Shown in pieces: positions 7,979 to 15,959 of a stretch of 64,000 bases of DNA. The stretch is from Sphingorhabdus sp. 109. Lineage in GTDB: Bacteria; Pseudomonadota; Alphaproteobacteria; Sphingomonadales; Sphingomonadaceae. Made by a program: the position numbers and the translations under genes. Positions within the stretch are counted from its first letter, which is position 1, and every line of letters starts with the position of its first letter. The notes below the pieces were generated by a model. That model saw nothing but the letters and a program-made list of their open reading frames with translations. It ran no database searches and was not told the DNA's origin. The stretch is from the NCBI RefSeq assembly GCF_902506555.1, contig NZ_LR732707.1, positions 520,001 to 584,000 of the forward strand. Reading direction: 5' to 3'.

Positions 7979-10534
7979 CTAGATGTGCGCGGCCTGTTCG
8001 GTTGGCACATGGCTGTTGCTGCTTGCCAGCCTGCTATCAAGATAAGCGCGAATATCGGAAACCTGCTGTTCGATTTTCGTCAGATATTCCTGGCGTCTTT
8101 CTATGAAATCCGGTTCGCCGATCACCTCCAGCTTCGAACATGTTTCGACCAGATAGCTTGCACCGACATTGGAAGCACCGCTTTTGAATGCATGGGCGTG
8201 AAAGCGGAAATCCTCAACGGACCCATCTTCGACAGATTTCCGGAAGGCGGCCAGTATCTCCCCCGTATCTTCCAGATAGGCCTCGATGATCGAGTTCACA
8301 AATGCCTCGTCGCCAATCGATAGCAGATAATCCAGCTGGGTCGGGTCGACAGCAGGCGGCTCCGGCCGTCGCAACTTGCTGTCGAAATTGCTGACCACGC
8401 CCAGCGGGTCGGAGAATGTCTCGGCTGGCTGTTCGCTGACCTGATGCCCCGTTTGGGTGGCGATCACTTCGAGAACCTCGGTTGCTTCGATCGGCTTGGT
8501 AATCCTCAGGTCCATGCCGGCATCGAGACATTTTTTTTCGGTTTCTTCGGTCGAATCCGCCGTCAGGCCGATGATCGGGATATGATTGCGCGGACCTTCG
8601 ATCTGACGCCATAGGCGGCAGCATTCAATGCCACCCATGACCGGCATATTCACGTCGAGGAAGACAATCTGGAAGGCCCCGTGTTCGAGCTGTTCGAGTG
8701 CTTCTTCTCCGTCGTCCACCACAATTACCTCGTGGCCTACATTGGACAGGATCGTCTCCAGCACCATCTGGTTGGTACGATTGTCATCCGCAACCAGCAC
8801 GCGAACCGGTTTGACTTCGGATGCAGGTTCGCTGTCTATCGCTTCGTTCTGCTGGCGCGGGCCCGCGCCGACGAGGGAGCAGCCTATCTGGGCAGCGCTG
8901 CGGATCGTGCTGAAATCCGAGCCGGACGGCAGCAGAGTTGCGAAGGCCGCACGCAACTGGATGTCCCTGAGCGTTTTCTCCTTGCCTTCCGTCAACAACA
9001 CAGATGGCAACTGAGCGTTCTGAAAGGCGGACCACAGCGGGGACTGGTCGTCCTGATCGTTGGCAAGGGCCTCATCCAGCAGGGCGATGTCATAATGCTC
9101 AAGATTGAGTTGACTGATAACATCCTGGATATCCTCGGGCGCGTTGCACTGGATATGGTCGATGCTGACAGACTGATTTTCCTCGTTGCAGATATTTGGC
9201 GCATAGTCTTCCTGCGTGAGAGACAGGATTCTGACGATATTGTCATCGTCGCTCTCCTCGACCGCTTCCAGCACATCCACCGGGCATGACAAGGTAAACG
9301 TACTGCCGGTACCTATATCGCTATCGAGAGAAACGTCGCCGCCCATCTGGTTGGCAAGCTTCTGACAGATCGCCAGGCCCAGACCGGTTCCGCCGAATTC
9401 GTTTGCTATCTTGTCATTCGCCTGCTGGAAAACGTCGAATATTTTCTGCTGATCCTCTTTGGCGATGCCCGGCCCGGTGTCGCTGACGGATACCCACATT
9501 TCGTCCAGGCCGGTCTCCGAAGAAAATCCACATCGCAGCGTAACCGATCCAGTCTTGGTAAATTTTACCGCATTGCTGGTGAGATTGATCAAGATGTTGC
9601 GCACAAAGTCCAGCTGGCCTGAAATCATCTGGTTGCTGCCCGGCTCTGCCTGCAGAATGAGTTCCAGATCCTTTTCATCGGCGGCAATTTGCATGATGTC
9701 GCGCACTTCGGTGAGAATGTCCACGAGACTAAACGGTTTCGGATCGGGCAATTCTTCCCGCGAATCCGATTGTGCGAAATTCAGCAACTGGTTGATCAGG
9801 TGGAGCAAGTGACGGCCTGCCGATACACTGGTCGCGATCATCTGGTGCTGTTTTTCCGGCAGTTTCATATCGAGCAAATGGGTGCCGTAGCCAATGATTG
9901 CGTTCAGTGGTGTGCGCAGTTCGTGGCTGATGCTTGCCAGAAACAGGCTTTTGGCCTTGTTGGCTGCTTCGGCTTCTTCTTTCGCATGGGAAATTTTGGT
10001 GATCAATGTCGAGCAATAGGCCGGTATCACCAGCAAGCCGATCAGCAGGCCGATCGAAAGTGAGGAATTCTGGCGCCAGAAGTCTACAGAATAGATGGCC
10101 CAGCCGAATGCCATCGTGGCCATCGCGGATGCCAGGAAAAGCCAGAGAATGCCGAAGCGGAAACCGTTGCCGAGAATGACCCAGAGGAACAGCGGATAGC
10201 CGGCCGCCACGCTTTCTCCACCGACCTGAAACAGGAAGGCGCCGACGCCAAAATCGGTGCAAAGTCCCAGAAATCGCCGCAAATTGGATGTGGCGGGGCG
10301 GAGCCGATAGGCCACGGCAAGAGCGAGGCTCAGGGTGAAATAAATGCTGAAGCCAACGATCAGTCCGGAGGTTGCACCAAGCCAGACGCTGACGGACCAC
10401 CCCAATATGACCAGGATGATCCGGTTCTTGATCATCTCATGTTCGCGGTCACGCGCCTGACCATCCAGAGCGCCCTTCGGATGCCTGTGGTGTCTATGCG
10501 ACCGTGCCGGCGCCCTTTTGGTGGCGAAAAGCAA
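7979..10534 (-). CDS. rpfC: RpfC-type hybrid sensor histidine kinase (DSF receptor)
   Basis: 851 residues. About five N-terminal membrane helices (residues ~37-175) include LFLWVILGNGFRFG, very close to the conserved input-domain motif of RpfC. Then: HisKA with SISHELRTPLN (His204), an HATPase domain with N-box NLTSNAVKF and G-boxes, a receiver domain with phospho-acceptor Asp627 (VFLDVNMP), and a C-terminal HPt domain with His781 (AHAFKSGA). RpfC senses DSF and restrains RpfF. The TTG at 10534 is favoured over ATG 10435 because the 33 residues between (GQARDREHE) resemble the RpfC N-terminus ahead of the first helix. A degenerate, receiver-like stretch seems to precede the true receiver. It starts 5 bp after the stop of the GGDEF/EAL gene, so the two form an operon. 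Confidence 0.85.
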   Translation of the reverse strand: MLFATKRAPARSHRHHRHPKGALDGQARDREHEMIKNRIILVILGWSVSVWLGATSGLIVGFSIYFTLSLALAVAYRLRPATSNLRRFLGLCTDFGVGAFLFQVGGESVAAGYPLFLWVILGNGFRFGILWLFLASAMATMAFGWAIYSVDFWRQNSSLSIGLLIGLLVIPAYCSTLITKISHAKEEAEAANKAKSLFLASISHELRTPLNAIIGYGTHLLDMKLPEKQHQMIATSVSAGRHLLHLINQLLNFAQSDSREELPDPKPFSLVDILTEVRDIMQIAADEKDLELILQAEPGSNQMISGQLDFVRNILINLTSNAVKFTKTGSVTLRCGFSSETGLDEMWVSVSDTGPGIAKEDQQKIFDVFQQANDKIANEFGGTGLGLAICQKLANQMGGDVSLDSDIGTGSTFTLSCPVDVLEAVEESDDDNIVRILSLTQEDYAPNICNEENQSVSIDHIQCNAPEDIQDVISQLNLEHYDIALLDEALANDQDDQSPLWSAFQNAQLPSVLLTEGKEKTLRDIQLRAAFATLLPSGSDFSTIRSAAQIGCSLVGAGPRQQNEAIDSEPASEVKPVRVLVADDNRTNQMVLETILSNVGHEVIVVDDGEEALEQLEHGAFQIVFLDVNMPVMGGIECCRLWRQIEGPRNHIPIIGLTADSTEETEKKCLDAGMDLRITKPIEATEVLEVIATQTGHQVSEQPAETFSDPLGVVSNFDSKLRRPEPPAVDPTQLDYLLSIGDEAFVNSIIEAYLEDTGEILAAFRKSVEDGSVEDFRFHAHAFKSGASNVGASYLVETCSKLEVIGEPDFIERRQEYLTKIEQQVSDIRAYLDSRLASSNSHVPTEQAAHI

Positions 10535-10539
10535 GTGGA

Positions 10540-12699
10540 TTAACCTTCAACCGCACGACTGGCCGGATCATCCTTCCGCCCGTCGAACAAACGTCCGAGA
10601 TCCTCGGCCCGTTGCGGACGTGCGATCTTGAAACCCTGGATTTCGTCACAGCCCGAAACACGCAGCAAATCAAGCTGTGCGTCATTTTCGACGCCTTCGG
10701 CTACAACGCGCATATCCAGAGCATGCGCCAAATGCGCGATGGTCCCGATGATGGCGCGATCGGCCGGACTATGCTCGATCCGGGAAATGAAAGCGCGATC
10801 GATTTTCAGGCAGTTGGCCGGCAGGTCCCTGAGATATTGAAGAGAGGAATAGCCGGTGCCGAAATCATCAATGGAGATCCCGACGCCACTGTTGCGAATC
10901 TGCTGCAGCGTGGCCCTGACCTGCTCATTATTGTCAATCAGCAGCTCTTCGGTGATCTCGATCGTGATTTTCGACGGATCAATGTCGTTGGCTGCAATAT
11001 TCTCCAACAGTTCCTGGCAAAGATTCTGGTTCTGGAACTGTCGCGGAGAGACGTTGATGGCAACCCGTGGCAAATCAATGCCGCGGTCTGCGTAGGCTTT
11101 GATCTCGCGGCAGACCTCGCCCATGACCCAACGGCCGAGTATATCCATCAGTCCGCTTTCGTCGGCAACCCGGATGAACTGGATCGGAAGCAGGCGGCCG
11201 CGGCGCGGATGGTCCCATCGGATAAGCGCTTCAAGGCCTACATATTCAAGCGTTTTGGCATCAACAATCGGTTGATATTCCAGCGCGAACTGGTTCTTTT
11301 TAAACGCATCGCGCAACTCGTTCTCGAGCGCGGCATCGGCCTGGGCAATCTCGTTCATGTCTTCCGAGAAGAAACGGTAGCAATTGCGGCCATTGGCTTT
11401 GGCATCATACATGGCAAGATCGGCCATGCGGAGCACTTCCTCATATTCGTCGCCGTCAGCGGGGATCAGGCTGACACCGATGGATGCGCTGATGACCTGG
11501 CCAACGCCGCTGATCGCATAGGGCTCGCTGATTGCCTTCAATATTTTGGAACAGCGGGAATTGATCGAATCGATATTCTCAAACCGGTTCAGGATGACCG
11601 CAAATTCGTCTCCGCCAATGCGCGCGGCAAAATCCTCGGGAGCGATGACCTTCGAAATGCGCTGTGCCACCTCGCGCAACAGAGCGTCACCGCTGTGATG
11701 GCCGCGGGTGTCGTTGATGATCTTGAAGCGATCCAGATCGAGCAACAGAAGAGCGGCCTGGCTGTCGGTTGTCTTGCAATTGGCAATGGTCGATTTGACA
11801 TTTTCGGCAAGCAGAACGCGGTTGGGCAGTCCCGTCAGCATGTCATGCAAAGCCAGGTGGGTTCTGTGTTCCTCGGCAAATTTCCGGGCGGTGATGTCGA
11901 CCGCCGTCGTCAGCACACCAATCGTTTCACCTTTGTGATTGAGCAGCGGGGATTTGTTGCAATGAAAAATCAGGTCGACGCCGTCGCTGGTGATCTTTTC
12001 CTCGAAATGCGGAATAGCCAGACCCGATTTCAACACCATCGCATCGCGTCGGCGCGTGTTCGCAGCCAATGCAGGTTCATAATTATTGGCAAAGTCTGTG
12101 CCCACCATCTCGTCCGGATCCTTGTCGAACAGCGCAGATTGGTAGGCGTTGGTGAACAGGCATTTGCCGGAACGATCGGTGGCATTGATCATGATCGGGA
12201 TCGTGTCGATGATTTGCTCAAGCATGCTTTTGCCCGAAGGACCTTCGGTCGACGATGCTGTGCCAAAGGCTGCGTGCTTGCGTCCGATTTCCGATGCGCG
12301 CTTGCGCAGCGTCACACTTTTCTTGCTTTTGGTCAGCAGGGACAAGGCGCGGCTACAGAATTCCACGTGCGAGACCGGGCTCTGCAGGAAATCGGTGGCC
12401 CCCGCATCGAGCGCCGCCAGCCGGCATTCGCGATCCTGATGCGCAGTGATGACGATGGCGGGAACTTCGCTGGCTCCGGGCATCAGCCTGACTTGGCGGA
12501 TGAATTCCGCACCGTTCATCTGCGGCATCCGGTAGTCGACCACCATCAGGTCCGCCTTGTTGTCACGCAGCCATTCCAGCGCTTCCACAGGGTCGGCAAA
12601 TGTGACGGCGGAATATTTTTCCCCCATCAGCGTCACGAACTGGGCATAGATCCGCAGATTGGTGGGCCGATCATCGACTATCAAGACACGTGTGCTCAT
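10540..12699 (-). CDS. REC-PAS-GGDEF-EAL cyclic-di-GMP enzyme, likely partner of the RpfC-like kinase
   Basis: 719 residues from ATG 12699 (a GTG at 12711 would add four). Domains in order: receiver (VLIVDDRPTN, acceptor Asp in VVDYRMPQMNG), PAS (~residues 160-270), diguanylate cyclase with intact GGDEF at 362-366, and phosphodiesterase with EAL at 490-492. Further EAL-domain residues INVSPRQF, DDFGTGYSS, LKIDRAF and EGVEN are present, so both output domains look catalytically competent. The receiver opening VDDRPTNL resembles RpfG, but RpfG carries HD-GYP. The stop is 5 bp before the kinase start, so phosphotransfer from the kinase HPt to this receiver is the obvious inference. It would turn DSF sensing into a change in cyclic-di-GMP. 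Confidence 0.88.
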   Translation of the reverse strand: MSTRVLIVDDRPTNLRIYAQFVTLMGEKYSAVTFADPVEALEWLRDNKADLMVVDYRMPQMNGAEFIRQVRLMPGASEVPAIVITAHQDRECRLAALDAGATDFLQSPVSHVEFCSRALSLLTKSKKSVTLRKRASEIGRKHAAFGTASSTEGPSGKSMLEQIIDTIPIMINATDRSGKCLFTNAYQSALFDKDPDEMVGTDFANNYEPALAANTRRRDAMVLKSGLAIPHFEEKITSDGVDLIFHCNKSPLLNHKGETIGVLTTAVDITARKFAEEHRTHLALHDMLTGLPNRVLLAENVKSTIANCKTTDSQAALLLLDLDRFKIINDTRGHHSGDALLREVAQRISKVIAPEDFAARIGGDEFAVILNRFENIDSINSRCSKILKAISEPYAISGVGQVISASIGVSLIPADGDEYEEVLRMADLAMYDAKANGRNCYRFFSEDMNEIAQADAALENELRDAFKKNQFALEYQPIVDAKTLEYVGLEALIRWDHPRRGRLLPIQFIRVADESGLMDILGRWVMGEVCREIKAYADRGIDLPRVAINVSPRQFQNQNLCQELLENIAANDIDPSKITIEITEELLIDNNEQVRATLQQIRNSGVGISIDDFGTGYSSLQYLRDLPANCLKIDRAFISRIEHSPADRAIIGTIAHLAHALDMRVVAEGVENDAQLDLLRVSGCDEIQGFKIARPQRAEDLGRLFDGRKDDPASRAVEG

Positions 12700-12835
12700 G
12701 ATTGAAGGCACTACATGGCTATAATCAAGATAAGGTTAACGTCGATTTATCAGATCATTTTTCCGGTTTTGTGCCTCACCGAGCCGCTGCCATGACCGGT
12801 CAAATCGGAAAAATTGGAGGCATGTTCGCGAAATC

Positions 12836-12882
12836 ATTGGTCGGGAAGAGAGGATTCGAACCTCCGGCCCCTGCGTCCCGAA
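12836..12882. repeat. attL core (47-bp direct repeat, displaced 3' part of tRNA-Pro)
   Basis: Identical over 47 bp to 52573-52619. It corresponds to the tRNA-Pro 3' half from the anticodon loop through the encoded CCA, plus two further bases. Identity ends sharply: left reads CCCGAAGGAA, right reads CCCGAACGCA. The integrase stop codon is 10 bp away, typical of an int-attP junction. Confidence 0.95.
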
Positions 12883-12892
12883 GGAAATCTCT

Positions 12893-13999
12893 TTATGCTG
12901 ATTTTTTATTATTATGTAGTAGCTTAAGTCCAGTTTCCATTTCAGCTTGTACGAGCCCTGTACGAAAAGCGGCCAATATTTTGTCCTCGTGATCCTCTGA
13001 ATGGGTATATGTTTTGCGCATCAAGGCTAGATCATGCCAGCCACCGAACTTACCTGCCGCTTTTTCATCGATACCGCTACGCACCAACATTTCCTGACCA
13101 AAACCGTGCCGCCCGGCGGCGTGGGGCATTATATGTTCGATGCCTGCAGCATCGCAGGCCTGGTGCCAACCCTTCATCACGCCCTGTCGATAAGCAAATC
13201 CGAACACGCGCAGATTCTGTTTGCTGCGTTTCCATCCTCTGGGGCAGCGCGGTGGCAGATTGGCGAGTTCGACAGTCAGTTCCATTGGAATAGTCAGCCA
13301 GCGATCATCGCTGCCCTTGGCGCCGGGCACGCATATTCGGCTGTTTTGCAGATCCAGATGTTTGCCGGGGTGCATTATCACCGCCTGGCCAATGCGTGCG
13401 CCGGTTATGAACATGAATAGGGCGAGAGCCCGGCGGCGTTGATCAGCGTGCTCGCGAAATTTTAATAGCCATTCCCATGAACCAGGGGTTTTCTCTACCC
13501 GGCTGCGTTTCCCACGTTTCTTGTCTTGCTTAAGTCGATCTTCCCGGCTGTAAGCCTTGATTCGGATCGGCGGGCAGCGACCGCCCAATGTCTCATGGGC
13601 ATTGTTGATCACTGCCCGGGTTGGAGCCACAACCCAGCGGCTCCACGTGTCGGTGGCATTATTGGGATAGAGTTTTGCGCCCAGGTCGCGGACCGCTTTC
13701 GGCGTAATTTCCTTGACCGGCGTGGTTCCGAAATGCTGGAGGATGGGAATCAGGTGCTTCGCGGTTTCAGGGTTTGGATCATAGAGTTCCAATGCGTCGG
13801 CAAAGGTTACCGGGACTTCCTCTTCTCCAACAATGTGACATTTGATCTGCCGGTCTGTTTCCTGTTTGATCCAGTCTTCCGCGCCTTTTTGCGAAGTCGC
13901 TCCAGTTGATCGCCTATAATAGCCGGTGATGGGTCGCCCATTATATTCGATCTTGCCTTTGACCCACCAGACGGACCCTCTTTTATATGATTTGAGCAT
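12893..13999 (-). CDS. int: Phage tyrosine recombinase (integrase)
   Basis: 368 residues with the tyrosine-recombinase catalytic set: Arg202 in TGARIG, a Lys in GAKGSDDRWL, H-x-x-x-R in PHAAGRHGFG, the GGWHD segment and nucleophile Tyr331 in KTYTH. The N-terminal ~170 residues would hold the arm-binding and core-binding domains. The gene reads away from the phage interior toward attL and stops 10 bp before the 47-bp core. The 3' end also contains one of the paired TGTACG candidate arm sites. It integrates and, with an excisionase, excises the prophage at tRNA-Pro. Its 5' end overlaps the excisionase-like gene by 193 bp in another frame. Confidence 0.95.
   Translation of the reverse strand: MLKSYKRGSVWWVKGKIEYNGRPITGYYRRSTGATSQKGAEDWIKQETDRQIKCHIVGEEEVPVTFADALELYDPNPETAKHLIPILQHFGTTPVKEITPKAVRDLGAKLYPNNATDTWSRWVVAPTRAVINNAHETLGGRCPPIRIKAYSREDRLKQDKKRGKRSRVEKTPGSWEWLLKFREHADQRRRALALFMFITGARIGQAVIMHPGKHLDLQNSRICVPGAKGSDDRWLTIPMELTVELANLPPRCPRGWKRSKQNLRVFGFAYRQGVMKGWHQACDAAGIEHIMPHAAGRHGFGQEMLVRSGIDEKAAGKFGGWHDLALMRKTYTHSEDHEDKILAAFRTGLVQAEMETGLKLLHNNKKSA
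12948..12964. promoter_or_regulatory. Candidate integrase arm-type site pair, attL side
   Basis: Two TGTACG hexamers at 12948-12953 and 12959-12964, 11 bp apart start to start (one helical turn), 65 bp from the attL core and inside the 3' end of int. The same arrangement occurs near attR at 52477-52493. Binding is inferred from the symmetry only. Confidence 0.45.
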
Positions 14000-14223
14000 G
14001 TTCCCTCCGCAAATATTCTGTCGATATGTTCGGGAAGGAGAATCACAGCCCTTCCGATTTGCCGGAAAGCACCGATTTTCCGTGCTTTGGTCCGGATTGT
14101 CCGAGGTGATACATGAATTTCACGTTCTGCCAAAACTTCCGCCCATTGCTCTGGGGTTTTTCCATGCCGAAGGATGGATGGAAAAGTAGCACTGTCAGAT
14201 TTTACGGCATGGCACAATTTCAT
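13807..14223 (-). CDS. Excisionase-like helix-turn-helix DNA-binding protein
   Basis: 138 residues. The first ~75 residues look like a small winged-helix/AlpA-type DNA-binding domain (SPRTIRTKARKIGAFRQIG, then ILLPEHIDRIF), seen in excisionase-like proteins encoded just ahead of phage integrases. The ATG overlaps the stop of the 56-codon gene upstream (ATGA, 14220-14223). The C-terminal ~64 residues are basic and overlap the integrase start in a different frame for 193 bp, unusually long. Either the overlap is real, as in some compact int/xis modules, or the tail is dispensable. Function as Xis is inferred from fold and place. Confidence 0.6.
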   Translation of the reverse strand: MKLCHAVKSDSATFPSILRHGKTPEQWAEVLAEREIHVSPRTIRTKARKIGAFRQIGRAVILLPEHIDRIFAEGTCSNHIKEGPSGGSKARSNIMGDPSPAIIGDQLERLRKKARKTGSNRKQTGRSNVTLLEKRKSR

Positions 14224-14390
14224 GACGGATTTCCTTCTATCGCGTCCGCGATGCGGGCGACTTTGTCCATTTCAGCGCAGCTCGGGCCGGTCAGGTCGGG
14301 ATAGGGGCCGCGATAAGGGCGGGGCGCGCCGGTGCGTTGGATGACCTGTTTCTTACTCCAAGCGAGTGTCTGGTCGATCGCGGCGGTCAT
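14220..14390 (-). CDS. Small hypothetical phage protein
   Basis: 56 residues from the ATG at 14390, which overlaps the upstream stop (ATGA); its own stop overlaps the excisionase-like ATG the same way. The sequence has KKQVIQRTGAPRPYRGPYPD and a short acidic C-terminus and matches no family I can name. A longer in-frame start at 14471 would overlap the upstream gene by ~85 bp and is unlikely. It belongs to the leftward operon ending in int. Confidence 0.6.
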   Translation of the reverse strand: MTAAIDQTLAWSKKQVIQRTGAPRPYRGPYPDLTGPSCAEMDKVARIADAIEGNPS

Positions 14391-14764
14391 GCTGCTTTCT
14401 CCAGTTCGATCGGCCGCGCGTATCTGCGGGCGCTGTTCAGCCGAATTTCGAGAGCACGGGTGATATGGCACAGAGCGCGGGCGCGGGCGTTAATCGCGCT
14501 GTCCGCCGGATCGGCGCGATGTTTGCCCAGCCAGATATCGCGGCAGTGCGCCGCTTCATCGGCCATTGCCTGTAAGTCTTCGGGAAAAATCAATAGATGT
14601 TCGTCGCTGCTGCGGCCCGCCGGGTCGAGCAGCCACGCGATCCGCTGCCAATTGTGCAGCCGTTCGGCGATCACGTAGGTGAAGTCGGCGGTTTTGAGAA
14701 GCGCTTCGGCAAGAGCGAGGCGCTTCTCATATTCACGACGGGTTATTGTCGCGGGTTTGATCAT
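14387..14764 (-). CDS. Hypothetical phage protein
   Basis: 125 residues, mostly helical and charged, with no motif I recognise. The ATG at 14764 immediately follows the stop of the 57-codon gene upstream, and its stop overlaps the next ATG, so it is a genuine member of the leftward operon. No signal peptide or membrane segment. Function unknown; placed between small DNA-binding or membrane proteins and the integrase. Confidence 0.65.
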   Translation of the reverse strand: MIKPATITRREYEKRLALAEALLKTADFTYVIAERLHNWQRIAWLLDPAGRSSDEHLLIFPEDLQAMADEAAHCRDIWLGKHRADPADSAINARARALCHITRALEIRLNSARRYARPIELEKAA

Positions 14765-14938
14765 CTAGGCACGTCCAACCTGAGCCACTTCCAGCCAGAC
14801 CCACTCGTTTTTGGTGCTGCCTGGTTCAGGAATAGCGATGCGAGGAGGTGAATGCAGATATTCCGCCTTTGCCACGACGACGCCGGCAATGCCGGTCAAT
14901 TTGCACTTCACCTTGTCACCCAATTTTACTTCATCCAT
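14765..14938 (-). CDS. 57-residue KOW-like phage protein
   Basis: Short reading frame beginning MDEVKLGDKVKCKLTGIAGVV and ending WLEVAQVGRA. The GDKVKxKxTGxxGVVxAKAEYL pattern is the small beta-barrel (KOW-like) phage protein often found in early regions. A good ribosome site (AAGGGA) precedes the ATG. Its stop directly abuts the next start. Function unknown; nucleic-acid or protein binding is possible. Confidence 0.6.
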   Translation of the reverse strand: MDEVKLGDKVKCKLTGIAGVVVAKAEYLHSPPRIAIPEPGSTKNEWVWLEVAQVGRA

Positions 14939-14967
14939 AATGATTTCCCTTTTCCCCTCGAGAGTAG

Positions 14968-15003
14968 ATCGCCACCTGCGGAGGGAGAATCACAGGTGGC
15001 GAT
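14968..15003. repeat. Stem-loop with perfect 11-bp arms
   Basis: ATCGCCACCTG (14968-14978) and its exact complement CAGGTGGCGAT (14993-15003) around a 14-base loop, in the short gap between two leftward genes and ~30 bp ahead of the 57-codon gene. No T-run follows on either strand, so it is probably a processing, attenuation or protein-binding hairpin rather than a simple terminator. Confidence 0.5.
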
Positions 15004-15022
15004 AGGAACCAGTTGATGGCTA

Positions 15023-15217
15023 TCACTGCGAAATCCTCCAGATCAGCGCGGTGATAGCCAACGCCGCGAGGGCTCCGCAAAGCAGGCCGCGTTTCAGGCG
15101 GGCTGCACGCTGCAGTTTGATGTCGAAATCCCACGCGCCGTCATTGGCGCGCATGGCCCATGTACGGGGCGGTTCATCACCGGTGCGCCCGTTGGAGTGA
15201 AAGCGCAGGCCGGTCAT
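15023..15217 (-). CDS. Small membrane protein of the leftward phage operon
   Basis: 64 residues from the ATG at 15217, which overlaps the preceding stop (ATGA). The N-terminal half is hydrophilic and the C-terminal half has one strong membrane helix (GLLCGALAALAITALIW), so a single-pass inner-membrane protein with a cytoplasmic N-terminus is likely. No family recognised. It is expressed with integrase-side genes under the leftward control region, so it could be a lysogenic or early membrane factor. Confidence 0.55.
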   Translation of the reverse strand: MTGLRFHSNGRTGDEPPRTWAMRANDGAWDFDIKLQRAARLKRGLLCGALAALAITALIWRISQ

Positions 15218-15450
15218 GATTGACAGTCCGGGGCGGCCAAGCATTCGACCACCAGATCTGTGTCGCTGGCCAACACGAAGGCGCTGTCCGGCACCGATAT
15301 GGTGGCGTGGAGGAAGCCATCGTCAAAGACGTTGTCGGGGATTTCCACGGTGATCATGACGCCGATTTCCTTGCGACCGACGGAGGAAGCCCCCTTTGTC
15401 GCCTTGATGAAGCCGCGCTTGTCGAATGTGGCAAAAAGCTGCGTTCTCAT
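15214..15450 (-). CDS. Hypothetical phage protein
   Basis: 78 residues, beta-rich in appearance (VMITVEIPDNVF, LHATISVPDSAFVL), ending in a Cys-containing tail. ATGA overlaps on both sides tie it to the operon: its start overlaps the upstream small membrane gene and its stop overlaps the downstream one. No motif recognised. Confidence 0.6.
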   Translation of the reverse strand: MRTQLFATFDKRGFIKATKGASSVGRKEIGVMITVEIPDNVFDDGFLHATISVPDSAFVLASDTDLVVECLAAPDCQS

Positions 15451-15602
15451 GAGGCGTACCCCACATAGGCCGGCGCAAAGATCAGCGTGGGGATCAGGAT
15501 GATGATCGCGTGGTCAATCGCGCGGAGGCCGTGGTCGGCCCAGAAATTGCGCATGTCGCGGGTGAAGGCCGCTTTCTGATCTATTGTTGGACGGCGGATC
15601 AT
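15447..15602 (-). CDS. Small single-pass membrane protein
   Basis: 51 residues from the ATG at 15602, overlapping the upstream stop (ATGA). The C-terminal half is hydrophobic (AIIILIPTLIFAPAYVGYA). A longer start at 15644 has no overlap logic. Function unknown; it is the second tiny membrane protein in this operon. Confidence 0.5.
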   Translation of the reverse strand: MIRRPTIDQKAAFTRDMRNFWADHGLRAIDHAIIILIPTLIFAPAYVGYAS

Positions 15603-15862
15603 ACCGACACCTGAAAAGCATGCTTGTGCCGTGCGCGAAGACAACGCTGGCGCGAAGTGGGCAGTAGATCGGCGATCGGGACATTGCAGTTGATGCTGGC
15701 CGCATTGCGGCGTTTGCCGCCGGGCACGGGATCCCCGATCAATAAGCTACCATCAGGATTACGCCGCAAAATGCGGACCGGAATGTCATATTTGCCGTTG
15801 TCGCGATTGCGTCGCATCGCGAAGCTGCCGGCGTGAGGAAAAAGTGATTCGGTGTTCAGCAT
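15599..15862 (-). CDS. Hypothetical phage protein, first gene after the repressor on the leftward strand
   Basis: 87 residues, Arg-rich, no motif recognised. The ATG at 15862 has AGGAG 7 bp upstream. It begins the run of overlapping small genes ending in int. The two upstream operator-like palindromes (15897-15912, 15926-15941) lie 35-80 bp before its start, so this leftward run is probably under direct repressor control. Confidence 0.6.
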   Translation of the reverse strand: MLNTESLFPHAGSFAMRRNRDNGKYDIPVRILRRNPDGSLLIGDPVPGGKRRNAASINCNVPIADLLPTSRQRCLRARHKHAFQVSV

Positions 15863-15896
15863 GGGTCACTCCTGCGTTAGGAGGAGTGGTATAAAT

Positions 15897-15912
15897 GCGG
15901 AAATAATTCCTT
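15897..15912. promoter_or_regulatory. Repressor operator candidate OL2
   Basis: GCGGAAATAATTCCTT, matching the first 14 bases of the GCGGAWAnnnTTCCGC pattern found four times around the repressor gene. Starts 29 bp from the next site. Confidence 0.5.
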
Positions 15913-15925
15913 GTCAAGGCGAAAT

Positions 15926-15941
15926 GCGGAAAATATTCCGC
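15926..15941. promoter_or_regulatory. Repressor operator candidate OL1
   Basis: GCGGAAAATATTCCGC, a near-perfect 16-bp palindrome between the repressor 3' end and the leftward operon. Confidence 0.6.
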
Positions 15942-15959
15942 GACCGTTGTGTCGCAGGG

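Noticed and set aside
10504-12705. 733-codon plus-strand frame
   Set aside because: Antisense to the REC-PAS-GGDEF-EAL gene, which has all catalytic motifs; the long frame is a by-product of GC-rich codon use.
12702-12992. 96-codon frame over attL
   Set aside because: Contains the translated att core and overlaps int antisense.
14931-15134. 67-codon minus frame between small leftward genes
   Set aside because: Covers the 11-bp stem-loop and conflicts with the better-supported gene at 15023-15217.
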